A program made the position numbers and the translations under genes. A DNA stretch of 64,000 nt. Source: Corella eumyota. Taxonomy: Eukaryota; Chordata; Ascidiacea; Phlebobranchia; Corellidae. A model generated the notes under the pieces. The model worked only from the letters and a program-made list of their open reading frames with translations, made no database searches and had not been told where the DNA came from. Positions 1 through 10,847 of the stretch are shown in pieces (the first letter of the stretch is position 1; every line of letters begins with the position of its first letter). The stretch is from NCBI GenBank assembly GCA_963082875.1, contig OY720097.1, positions 3,348,001 through 3,412,000 of the forward strand, in the 5' to 3' direction.

Positions 1-3000
1 TGAAATTGAAATTTGGCCAGGGTAAAGGCCTTCCACATCACGTAAGTGCTGATGTTTTATCATCAAGTGCTCCTTCTATTATTATCTCTAAAGACGAGGA
101 TATGGAAATCACACCAATAGAAACAGCGGTAAATATCTCTTATATAAAATAACTATTTTATATCAATTAAATTTGTTAAAATTATGCTCTTCAAACATAT
201 ATCTTGTTTTTTTTGGGGCATTTTGCAAAATGAATATTATTGTATATTAGTAGCATTTAGAATGATAACTAAAATATTGTATTGTCCAAATTTTTCCAAA
301 AATTTTTCATATTGTTTTGTGGACAACTAAAGTTTAAAGTTCGAAAGTTTTTGTTTCAAATAAATTCTTATTAAAACCACTTAAAAAGAAAGGGGCAGCT
401 TAAGTTGGTATGGAAAATTTCAGCTATTTCTTTAACAGTTTTTTCTAAAGAACAAATACCACTAGTCGTATAAACATATTAATAGTAATTTTAACCATAT
501 GTGAAGATAGTGTTGCATAAAATAATTTCTTGAATAAAATTTGAGAAAAAAATCGATAGCATTTTATTTTTTCTAACGACAATGTTTGGAATGTAACCAC
601 GTGACCTATATCGACCGCCGGTGTTTTAACAAAACGCAATCTTCTAAATTAGTCCAAGTTCAAGTCTAAGGTTAAACTTTTCCAGAAATCGATCAATTTT
701 AATTTTAGGTATATTATAATTAACACGCCAATAATAGTGTTTATTTTTCAAGCTAGGTAAGTGCATACGTTTTTAGACCAAGTGGTCAGCTAACGCGTTT
801 TTAATGCACTTAATGGCAACCTCTACATAATGATGATGTCATGTAACAATCTTAATGGCTTTATATAAAAGTGTTTAGGGCCTAGGGCTATTTATATTGC
901 ATTGACATTGAATTAAATGGCAATACGTAATCGAAGAAATATGTACAAGTATAGTGTAAGGACGTTTAATGACAATTTTGTAGTTCAGTTTGATGCTACT
1001 TTAAGTATGAGCTTAAATTTTGGTAGTCCTGTTTAAACGTAGGTCTTGTTTTTAGTTTTATATAGGACTAGAAATTTGTACTGGGTTTAATGGAAAGTTA
1101 TATCATAGAGTTTATAGCTTAAAAAGTTTAGTTTACAATCAATTTAGCCTATAACACTTTAATAGAACCATACCTTCTTAATTATTAAGTTTCTTTAGGC
1201 AACTATTCAAACATATGAAGTTACATATATCTATAGTTTCTACTTCATGTATAAATAACAAGTGCATTTAATTGCCACATGGATTAAAAAAGGGAAAACA
1301 TTTTGCTACTTGATACCGACATAACTGCTCTCCATCTATTGTGTCGAACAATTGAATCTAAAATAATTATCGGCAGGAGGTACTGGGTGACGTCATCAGC
1401 AGCTACTCGCGTTACTTTTGAGCCCAGCAATATACATTTGAAGTGATATTGTATAATTGATATGTCGGTGAAGGGCCCCTTTAAAAGGTGGATGGAGTAC
1501 AAAGAAAAATCGGTTAATTGTCCTCGCTTTAGCTCGGAGAAAATAAGCAACTTGAACACAACGAAAGAGTCATCAAAACCAAGAGCGAGAAAAACAATAT
1601 CTAATTCACGTAGCTCAACCAAATCACAAAACCCAGTTGATTCAAATGTGGAAACGCAACAACCTCGTTCCAGAAAAGTTACGAAACCTTGTAGGTACGA
1701 AAATACGGAAACAGATTTTCGGAAAGCATCAACTAAAGAGCCGACAGTAGAGTTAAGATCTTATAAACGAGTCGACCACGATAGCGTAAAATCTCCTATT
1801 CGCTGGAACAAAATACAATATACAATACCTTTAAACGAAGATACATCTAAGCCGAAGGAACTACCTTTGTTAGACAAATATTCTGTATCAGATAATCATC
1901 GTTATAAGTATAAGAATAACGGATTTACAATTAGAAAAGAGCATGATATTCTAAGAAAAAGTAATTCAAATTCTCCCAAATTGCAAGCAACAAATAAAGG
2001 CAAGCCCAAAGTAGAAAGAAATTGGAAAAAATTAAGTTTATTTACCGTTCTTTCCTCGGCTTTATCAACTACAAAATCGAACAGATATTCAGCAAAAGTA
2101 AATTATAATCAATCCAATTCAACAGAAAAGAAAAAGCGGCATAAGGTTGAAAAACAACCCATTTTTAAAATATTTTTGCATATTTGTTATTTAATTTATT
2201 AACGAATTCGTAAAGAACTGATTTTTTTTTATGAAAATGTCGTTTTTATTCATTTATTGAACCGCTAATTCGTGGTTTGATTATAAAATAATTATCGTGT
2301 AATTTATGACGTTCGTTCTGTCACGTGCTCAGGGGAACGATATCGATTGGCCACAAAATCGGCCACTGGCGGTGAAAGGGTTAATACACAAAGCCCTTTA
2401 TCGCTGCGTGGTCTAGCCATATAGGTTTGCTACATCACGTTTTTGCGTTGTGAAGCTATTTTAAGATAGACAACGTTTGCTTTTTAGGCCTCTTCCTCGA
2501 CAAAGTTTACTGGAAATAAAGCAAGCATGAATGAAACGGAAACAAAAGTAGATGCTGCCGAAAATGATGAAAATAAAGGTAAATTTTTTGATTTATTTGT
2601 AAATCGTGTTAAAGGTCTATTACTTGTGGTAAAAAAGTAGTTTAGATTGATATGCAATGCCTATGTATGGCCACATAACATGTTTATATTGTTTTGTTGA
2701 GCTTAATACAGTAAGGTAATCTAAAACTATTGTGCTAGTTACTTTCTATAAGGTTATGGCACACGTATTATGTAGTTTATTGTTGGGCATTGTATTATGA
2801 CACTATTATTTGAGGTATTGTGTCTTAGTATTAGGTTTAAGTATGTAACCAATACATGTCCGAAACAAAAACCCGTTTAAAATCAACATAGAACGTTGCA
2901 ATGTTACTTTGAATTATCATAAAAACAGATTGTTTACGCTTTTTAAAGTTAGCAATAGTAGGGCGTGGGAATCTTGTTAACTTAGATTCGCGTTATCGTG

Positions 3001-6000
3001 CTAAATATGCTGTTATGGTTAGAACTTAATCTGTAGAACAAGCTTACGTACTCTGTTAAGTTAAACCGCTCGTTATAGTATGTAAACAGTACCTTGATGT
3101 GGTTAGTTAACGTAATTAAATCTATGTTTAAGTAATTAAATTTGTAATATTCAGTAGTACTTCATATTTACCGTAATCTAGGCAATAACATTATACAATA
3201 TAAGAGCTGTATATATTGTAGTTTACTGTGGGGACAGATTGCAAAATGTATTACTTTAAATAAGGTATATTTACAAGAAAGTATAACCTTATAACATTAA
3301 TAACATATGACGTGGACCTTACGTTGTTTTACGACCCTTTGGTTACAGATGTTATAAAAATAAAATTTCACGACGGAGTCGGCGAAAAGTCGGACTGTGT
3401 TTTATAAAGACAACTTTTGATTGATTGTTTGCGATTCATTCAAGAAGAAGGGTACTATGTACTTAGTCGAAAAATCTTTTTATTCCTAACAAGGCAGGGT
3501 TTTACTAGATTAAAAGTTAATATAACAGTCAACAGACCTTCGTACGTAGTTTGACTTTAAAAAGATTTAATTATACGGCTTGAGAAATCGCTATAGTTGC
3601 CCTAACGAAATTTGTTATTGTTAACCATTATCTATACAAAGCAGAATAAAATTAATGTAGTTTAATGTAAGTTATTTTAACAAGTAAATGTGGCAATACG
3701 TTACCCTGGAAAGTTAAGATAGACCTAAATTTACTTAAAATGGCTTTTTTACTTAACCAGCACTATTTTTTTATATGCGCTATTTTTTTGAAAAGTTTCT
3801 ATATTTAATATAAAAGCGAGGAGACTGTTTTACAAGTGCGCTAATTCGCTGTTTGTTCAGCTTGCCTAAATCAGTTAAACACCATTGATTTAGCTCTTGA
3901 TGTCGATTTTCTGCTTGGTTTTAACAGTCGTCATTTTAGAGTAGTGACCCAACGTAACCTACGTTCATTTGTTGTGGTTTAGAACGATCGATAACAGCCG
4001 ACCACAGTTCCATTCAGCTAATTAAAGCTATGTTAATCAGCTGACACATTGCCTAAGTAGAATAACCCTATTTTGCCCTTGCTAAGGCTATTTAGTTGGA
4101 TTTATTTCTTTGGGCTTAGTACGTAAGTGCAGTGAGTCTTTCAAGTATTAGTATTTCTAAGTTTTATTGTTATAGTTTATTGTATTGGTATAGTTTTAAC
4201 ACGTTAAATAATGATATTCCGTTAGTATGAAAAGGTTAAAATGGTGTTGTTTCACTTAAATCAATGGCATTGCGTAGGTTATGGTAACATTTTTAATAAC
4301 AGTTATTTATTTAACACTGGTTCATTTACGTCAAACGAGTTCAAATTTGAAGAGACTATTGTTTAGATAAACAGTAAACATAATAACTAAAACCAGACCT
4401 TTAAAATAAACGAGTTTTTTTGCGTTAACTAATGGAAAATTAAGCGCAAAACAGGCACAAGCGACTTCCTGTCGCATAGCAGCACTGTATATTAAAACAT
4501 TTTGCTTAACTAGCTGACTAGCAGCAAACTGATAACATGAAATGACTAGGCAAATTGGTTTTTAAAATTATAACCCAACAATATTCTAAGGCTGTGTAAT
4601 AATTAGAGCATGATAAAGATTTTTGTGTGTTAAATTTTGTTGTTTTGGCACCAAAATAAGTTTAATTAGATTCATTATTTAATTTATATTAATTAAAGGT
4701 ATAATTAATTTATAATATGGTAACAATAATTAATATTTTTGGTTAAAAACCGCTTAAAAACTGGAATGTTTGACTAAATCGAAAATTATCAGCATTCATT
4801 AAAAATATATAACTTAAATTTCAGAGTTTTAAATTATATTTACTACTGTATTTTAATATGAGTTACTTCTTATTGCCCTATAAACATAGGCCAATTAAAA
4901 ATTTAAGTTTAATTAAATATTTTTGTTTTTACAGATTTAGATTTTAACATAATGGACAATGAAGCACCTGATGTGTTAAGTAATGTGGCTGCATACTCTA
5001 AAATATCTTCACGACCCAAGAACAGAAGAAAGGGAGGGAAACCACCTTCTATGAGAGTAATAATTTAACTTTTTTATTTCATTGTTAAACTTAAAAGGTG
5101 GTCATCTAAATTATAAATCAAATAGTATTTTTTTTTAATATTTTAAATTATTTCTAATCAATTAATTGCCTTTTTTTATTTTAATTAGTGTCTTATTGTT
5201 ATGCAGATAACTTAAATTACCAGGTTTTAAATAATACTAAATATAGCAATACCTTGTTTGTTTATTTCTATTTAACATGGGCGTGAGTTGTGTAATTTGT
5301 GTATTTTTTAATAAGTAATTGATTAGAATATTTCAATTTCTATTTGCGATAAACTTTCCATTAAAGAACTAAAATAATATTTATTCAGTATACACAGTTT
5401 ATTTTTTAATTAGCAGTTAAATTGCCAGATAAAATTACCAGTTAAATTGCCATTAAAAAAAAATATGTAAACTTTTACTAAATTAAAAAAACCTAAATTG
5501 AAAACAATTTGCAAAAATAATATATATATATTGTTTTTTTAGAATTTAACATCAGCGCCAACTTTTGATTCTGTTTTTGAGCAAGTTACTGAAGAGCGTT
5601 TGGTGAGTTTTAATGAAGATGATGTCAATGAACAACAAGATAAGAAGGGTAAATTTTGAAGTTATTTATTTGTACTGGGTTTAAAAATGTAGTTTTCTTC
5701 TTGTAAATAATAATTTTAACTAATAAATTAAATCGAAGAAAGTTAACAAATAAGATCTTATACCAGTCAGTCTTTACATGAAAAACCTTGATTACAATAT
5801 AAATATAACCAAACTTTATTTAGATACTGCCGAAAAATCAGGCAAAAAATCCGAAGAGCGGAAAAAGGAAGAGGAGATGACTTCTGCCCCTGTGAGAAAA
5901 TCTTTGTCGTTTAAAAACCACCTTGGTAGTCCCATGATGGCTCCCTCTTTGGGCGATATGAAAAAAATTAAATTACGCAAAACAAATAGCTCAGCTTCTG

Positions 6001-7910
6001 CAGAAAATCGGCCTGAACTTTCAGCAAAATCTGCCACCAAAGATGACGCTCAAAAGTCGTCAAAGAAAGTTGAAAAAACTACATCGGTACCTGGTTCGAA
6101 AGATGAAAAGGTTTCAACACCAAATTCTGCAAAATCAAAGGGAAAGAAAATGAATTTTTTTTCCAAAAAGGATTTGCCGAAATCGCCTACTGAGAAAAAG
6201 ACACCAACCACAAAGAAGACAAAGTCTAAAACAAAGGAATCAGAATCCAAAGCCGATGAAGAAGTCTTCAAATCATCGAAGACAAGAGAAAATTCCGCAG
6301 AGAAAGAGGCAAAGTCCTCACCAAAAGAGGCCAAAAAAAGTGAAAATTTGTTGAAAGTTGTCGATAAAAGAAGACGAGCAGTAAGCAGTGAAACTGAGAA
6401 ACCAAAAAAATCTGCTCCATTCAAAAATTCCTCGTTCAGCGGAGTTGAAGACATTAAGCTGAAAAAGGTTGAGGTAAAACAAAAGGAAAGAAAGGATTCT
6501 GACGAGGTGAAAGATAAGGAAGAAGAACCACCACAAGAGAATAAGTTTTTCAAACTCAGAAAAGTAAGTCGAAGTGATTCTGGCAAAACTAAATCATCCG
6601 TGGATGACAAAAAGTCCCCGAAGACCTCTGAAAGCTCTGAGAAAATATCTTCGCCCTCATCACCCAAGAAAGCTCTTATTCCACCAAACTTTCAGAAAAA
6701 CAAAAATTCCTCCAAAAAACCTAAGGAAGCAGATGATAAAAAGGATGAAAAGAAATCTGAGAAATCGAACAAACAAGCTACAGAACCACTAAAATCACTA
6801 GACAGTGAAACCAAGCCCACCAGACCAGGTCTTAAATTTGGACCAGTACTAACACCTACTAAGGACCAAAGTGAAAATCTGTTAAAACCAGAAATGGGAA
6901 AACTTAAACCCAAACCAGAGATAAAATCACCAGAAACAGAGGAGCCACAATCCAACAATGCATTCCCTGTGAAGTTAAAAAGCACTGGGAATAGCAAGAG
7001 GTTGTTTTCAACGGAGAAGAATAACAACAATGTGAAAGCCCCGATTACTGATGAAAAAAATTCGAAAGCCGAGATTATCCAGAAACCGGTTGAAAGAAAA
7101 ATTTCACATAATAGGAACAACAGCAATAACAATATTACGTTAATTGAGACAGTCAATCTAAATAACTCTAGCAATGATTTACCTGTTAAAAATATTGCAG
7201 CCAAAACTCCTCCAAAAGTGCCTAAAAAACCAACTATTAGCAGACCTCCTGCAAAACAACCCAACAAAATAACAAAAAAAGAAAACTTACCCAATGTCGA
7301 AAAAGAAAATATTGTTGCCCTAAGCAAAACCCAAAGTGACAAAAATACTTTAAAGAAAGGGGATGAGTCACAAAGTGATGGAAATGCCCCGTCATGGGTT
7401 TCCCTTGCTAGAAAGCGATCAAAAAAATGGGACAGTTCGAAAATGTCAACAATAGACAATAATGCTAAAGAGGTAAACAAACTTGTAAAATAAAGTTTTT
7501 TTTGGTATGATTAAAAAGTAGTTAACTTTGTTATTTTTTATATATTTATTTTCTTGTAGGTTAAAACTGTATCGACAAAAAAAGTGCCTGCGGCAGAGCA
7601 TGAAAAATTGAGCGTCCAAACAAAAATTGAAATCAAAACAAGTGATGAAAACTCTTCACATCCAGCTCTTCGCAAAAGCCGAACGAATCAATACAAGTCC
7701 TCGAAAAGCTTCGAAGATAAACCTTCCGTACCACCAAAGACTTTAAGACCTGTTAGTGATGAAGCTAGTTTTAGTTTAAACCCCAGCAAACCATCTCGTA
7801 GTTTAAGTTTTAAAGTCCCCACAGAACAAGATACCACTGGTAGCCCCCCTCCCTGGCTAGCAATCGCAATGAAAAAACAAAAGCGATGGGGCAAAGAAGA
7901 AATGGTATAA
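1..7910 (+). CDS. CRACD/KIAA1211-like actin-regulator protein, 5' end outside window
   Basis: Six exons join in phase: 1-128 (incomplete at the left edge, read from base 3), 2488-2578, 4935-5056, 5543-5648, 5824-7472 and 7560-7910 (TAA). The first exon reads KLKFGQGK, like the conserved IKFGQ block near the N terminus of vertebrate CRACD and CRACDL (KIAA1211 family), followed by an acidic MEITPIE stretch. Exon 3 has RPKNRRKGGKPPS, resembling the family's basic RPKRH block. The large fifth exon (about 550 codons) is Lys/Ser-rich and looks disordered. Two similar tryptophan motifs lie near the end, PSWVSLARKRSKKW and PPWLAIAMKKQKRW, separated by the last intron. CRACD in mammals binds capping protein and promotes actin polymerisation; that role here is inference. 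The exon chain is solid; the family name rests on short blocks recalled from memory. A polyadenylation signal AATAAA lies at 8056. Confidence 0.66.
1388..1395. promoter_or_regulatory. palindromic CRE-like site before the 1462 ATG
   Basis: TGACGTCA stands 74 bases upstream of the ATG at 1462 in a locally GC-richer stretch. It would suit a CREB/ATF-bound promoter, but this octamer is over-represented throughout the window, so position alone is weak support. Confidence 0.3.
1462..2202 (+). CDS. basic 246-codon ORF in intron 1; alternative first exon or nested gene
   Basis: An uninterrupted ATG-to-TAA frame of 246 codons lies inside the first visible intron of the CRACD-like gene, on the same strand. 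It begins MSVKGPFKRWMEYKEK and is rich in Lys, Ser and Arg, similar in character to the host gene, with no domain I recognise. The in-frame stop upstream is at 1444. A consensus-like donor (AAA|GTAAAT) at 2097/2098 falls in phase 0, matching the phase 0 acceptor of host exon 2 at 2488. It could therefore be an alternative 5' exon giving a second N terminus. A palindromic CRE (TGACGTCA) stands 74 bases before the ATG. If unspliced it would be a small intronless gene. The two readings cannot be separated from sequence alone. Confidence 0.5.
   Translation: MSVKGPFKRWMEYKEKSVNCPRFSSEKISNLNTTKESSKPRARKTISNSRSSTKSQNPVDSNVETQQPRSRKVTKPCRYENTETDFRKASTKEPTVELRSYKRVDHDSVKSPIRWNKIQYTIPLNEDTSKPKELPLLDKYSVSDNHRYKYKNNGFTIRKEHDILRKSNSNSPKLQATNKGKPKVERNWKKLSLFTVLSSALSTTKSNRYSAKVNYNQSNSTEKKKRHKVEKQPIFKIFLHICYLIY
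2203..2487 (+). promoter_or_regulatory. intron segment with possible internal promoter
   Basis: This stretch before exon 2 of the CRACD-like gene is richer in G+C than the flanking introns around 2300-2430 and carries a CACGTG E-box near 2321. The next exon holds an in-frame ATG at 2527, so a short transcript starting here is possible. No core promoter element is clear. Confidence 0.2.
2579..4934 (+). other. intron of CRACD-like gene, nothing coding seen
   Basis: AT-rich intron of 2.36 kb. No open frame with splice sites, SINE copy or tandem repeat was recognised on either strand. Confidence 0.7.
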
Positions 7911-9406
7911 CAACTTTTGATATAAACTTTTTTGATGGGTTAGAATGTCTTTACACATAAATACTTGTTTTATTTTGTATTTATGTGATTGCTTAAAATC
8001 AAGTTTGCCACTTTGCGTTGACTTTAATAAGAGTGACTACTTGAAATTGATATTTAATAAACATAAGAGTTTGATTTCATGAAAAAACATTATGAAATGT
8101 TGGTACCTAGTAGAACATTACTATTTTTATTATGCTTTAATTTATTTAATTAGCATTGTGAATTTGCTTGAAAATGCGTACTACATTTTATCCACACTTT
8201 CAGTTTTTTCCCTTGAATCATTGTGATGGTTACATTCTATCATTAAGAGATTATTTCAAGTGTCAAATATAATTTATTGTCATAGATACATTATTCCTAC
8301 TTTGTATGCAATATTCATAATTAAGTACAATTGTCGATAAAAACACACATAAAGCCGATCTATTGTGATCTTTATTTTTTGTTTAAGAGCTTATTAAAAC
8401 ATCAGTTCTGCCAAACCATTATTTTTTTCAGTATATTGTCGGATATTAATTCTCTGTCAGATACTAGCTTCTTAACATTGCACACATTTTTGCTTTAATT
8501 CTGTTCTTCACACTTTAAAATCCTATTATTATTTTTTTCCTATTATTTCTACTAAGATGTTGCATTTAAAATATTGTTTATGTATTATTTACTTAATTTA
8601 GTTACTGATGTAACGATAATTCTCTTTTTTTTCAATTTGTTGGCTTTGTGCAATTATAAAATGCCTCACAGATTTTTAAATGTTGCATTAAATTGATGAA
8701 TGCTTGAATAAACTATGATTAAAACTTATATTTTCTTTTATTTAAATAGATTATTATTTATTTAAAATGTGTTTTTACTTTAAGGGACGTTAACACCTAG
8801 CGAACATAACTTAGCAATAAATTTTAAAGTTATAATTATTCCATTTTTAAAATTATGCTTAAAAAATATAATTTATCATATCTAGTATTACATCGGAAAA
8901 TACCTTAGATTCTAGGTTTAAAGAAAGTTAAATAATAGAAACCAATTTTTTCAACAAGTTTTTGTTATATATAAATTAAACAAACAATACCAACTAAATG
9001 TCAGTGTTCCATTTAAATGCAATTCACCCAGCAGGTAAGTGCTACCAATGAAAATACACCCAAATTTAAAGGGTTTACGAATAGTACCATATTGCACGAT
9101 AGCATAATATATGTTAAATACATGATAACCAAACTAATAAATACAAGCTAAAATGGACAACATAAAGTTTAAATTGGTAAAAACTATAACTACACAAACA
9201 AGAATATTCTAACAAGTGGGTGGATCTTATATGTACCCTATTTTTCTCAATATTTTTATAGTATGGTCTGTCTGTGTAAAATAAGAAAATAACATTTGTA
9301 ATCTCTTCTTGAATTGGATCGTATGCATAAGTTTAAGCATATAAGTATAGTGGTTGCAACTCTCTTTGTTTTGTCACAATGTTTCAAAGAGAAAAATCTA
9401 CAATTT
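7911..9406. other. convergent 3' spacer between CRACD-like gene and YIPF6
   Basis: AT-rich spacer between two genes that point toward each other. It should hold both 3' UTRs: AATAAA signals occur on the plus strand at 8056 and near 8707. No coding frame with splice sites, SINE copy or structured RNA was recognised. Confidence 0.6.
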
Positions 9407-10847
9407 TTATGAATATGTTGCCACCATCCAAGCAAGAATGAAATAAAATAAACAAATTGGATAAACAGCCAAAGCCTTTCTACCTTCTGGTTGACTATTA
9501 CCAAGAAAAGCAATAGACGCTTAAAAAACAAAAAAGAATTAATAAAAAAATACAGGACAAATTGGGTTTGGTGATTTTAATAAACCATTTCGTACCTGCG
9601 GCATGTTATAAAAGGTAATATTTTTCCCTTATGTATGTTATAATAAAAAATGCCTATGCTTTTGCTTACCGTGTATAGACCAGCCATATGCTGCTGCAGT
9701 AACCAGTAATCTTACAACAACAAGAACTACTGATTCAGTAAAAACATGAACTAGTACCCAGCATATTATCATAGCTACAACAAGTGGAACTATGCAATAA
9801 CCAAGAACGCAAACGCTTTGAAAAAAGGAACTAAAAAAATAAGCGAATTAGAAAAAAATTTAAAGATAATATTTAAAAAAAAGTTGTTCAAAACTTTAAC
9901 ATACATGTGACTTCCCAATAATTGTGCATTTAAAGTTACAAGTGCTGCTCCGGCCCACACCACAACAAAAACTTCGGCAAATTGTGGGCCCATATCTCCA
10001 GTTTTATCATCAGCAACTCCTGTAATAATCACAACATGTAAAAAAATCTGCTAATATAGGTAAACAATCTAATAAATTTATAGTTATTTATTTACCTTGT
10101 AATAGTGCTGCCATAATAACACATAAAAGTAAAGGGCCCCATAAATCCCCTGAAAATAAAATAAAGTGTTTAAAATAAAGGTTAATTTAACAATGTATAT
10201 GGTTATTATACTTACAATCTTTTAGCAATATGGAATTATTTCTCGGGTAAACAATATGTGCAAATTTTTGACCAACAGCTTTTAGGTCCCTTAACTAAAA
10301 AGAATAGTATCAAAGCATTTACAAAAGTACATGAATTATATATTTTTACATAACATAAATGCAGTATTTAAAGTGTAGTAAATAAACCACCACAAAAACA
10401 GCAGCATGGTCTAGTGGTCAGAACACTTGGTTTTACTACATGAGGTTCTGGGTTCGATAACCACTGCTCTCCTATTGTAGTGCCCCCAAGTAAGGCAATA
10501 TTAAATGGTATAAACTCCCGCTGAGTCAATACTAAATCATTACCTTTTAATTAGCGGCAATTATCTGATTATAATCAATAATATTCCTGCCAAAAGTAAC
10601 TCCAGACTGGGTCGGGCTGTCAGGGTAACTAACAGATGATACTATATCTTTAGGTCATAAAGTTAACCTTTCCACATCGAGGATAAATAAAAGTAAAAAA
10701 AACACATTCTTGTCTTACTATTGTGACTTTAACGGGTTCGTCTAAAGTTGATAATTCGTCTTCTTCGCCAATCTCTTGATTCGGATCAACTGGTTGAGAT
10801 ATTTCTCCCTCCACTGCGCTATAAGATACGTCTTGAAAATCTGTCAT
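9407..10847 (-). CDS. YIPF6: YIPF6, Yip1-domain Golgi membrane protein
   Basis: Six exons on the minus strand join in phase: 10847-10719, 10294-10216, 10149-10096, 10019-9905, 9830-9670 and 9519-9407 (TAA), giving 216 residues against about 236 in human. The acidic N-terminal tail (MTDFQDVSYSAVEGE) leads to LRDLKAVGQKFAHIVYPR, then WDLWGPLLLCVIM, GPQFAEVFVVVW, ISFFQSVCVLGYC and a C-terminal ALAVYPICLFYF segment. These match human YIPF6 block by block, including the PQFAEVF signature. The hydrophobic blocks correspond to the five membrane spans of the Yip1 domain. YIPF proteins act in the early secretory pathway and Golgi with Rab/Ypt partners. A SINE sits in intron 1. The gene points away from EMSY across a 2.3-kb spacer. 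Confidence 0.95.
10401..10700 (+). mobile_element. tRNA-derived SINE, copy 1
   Basis: The head carries an A-box-like TGGTCTAGTGG and a B-box-like GGTTCGATAACC. The body and tail (CCACATCGAGGATAAATA) match the other copies. It is diverged, lies in YIPF6 intron 1 and is inserted antisense to the gene. Its tail ends about 19 bases from the exon 1 donor. Confidence 0.85.

Noticed and set aside
6050-7480. Long open frames on the minus strand opposite the CRACD-like gene
   Set aside because: They mirror the lysine- and serine-rich codons of the plus-strand exon (Phe/Leu/Ser-rich complement) and lack splice context; the plus strand joins in phase with four other exons.
10401-10480. Functional tRNA genes suggested by A and B boxes
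   Set aside because: The heads do not fold into a clear cloverleaf, lack a tRNA 3' end and continue into the shared SINE body, so they are SINE heads.
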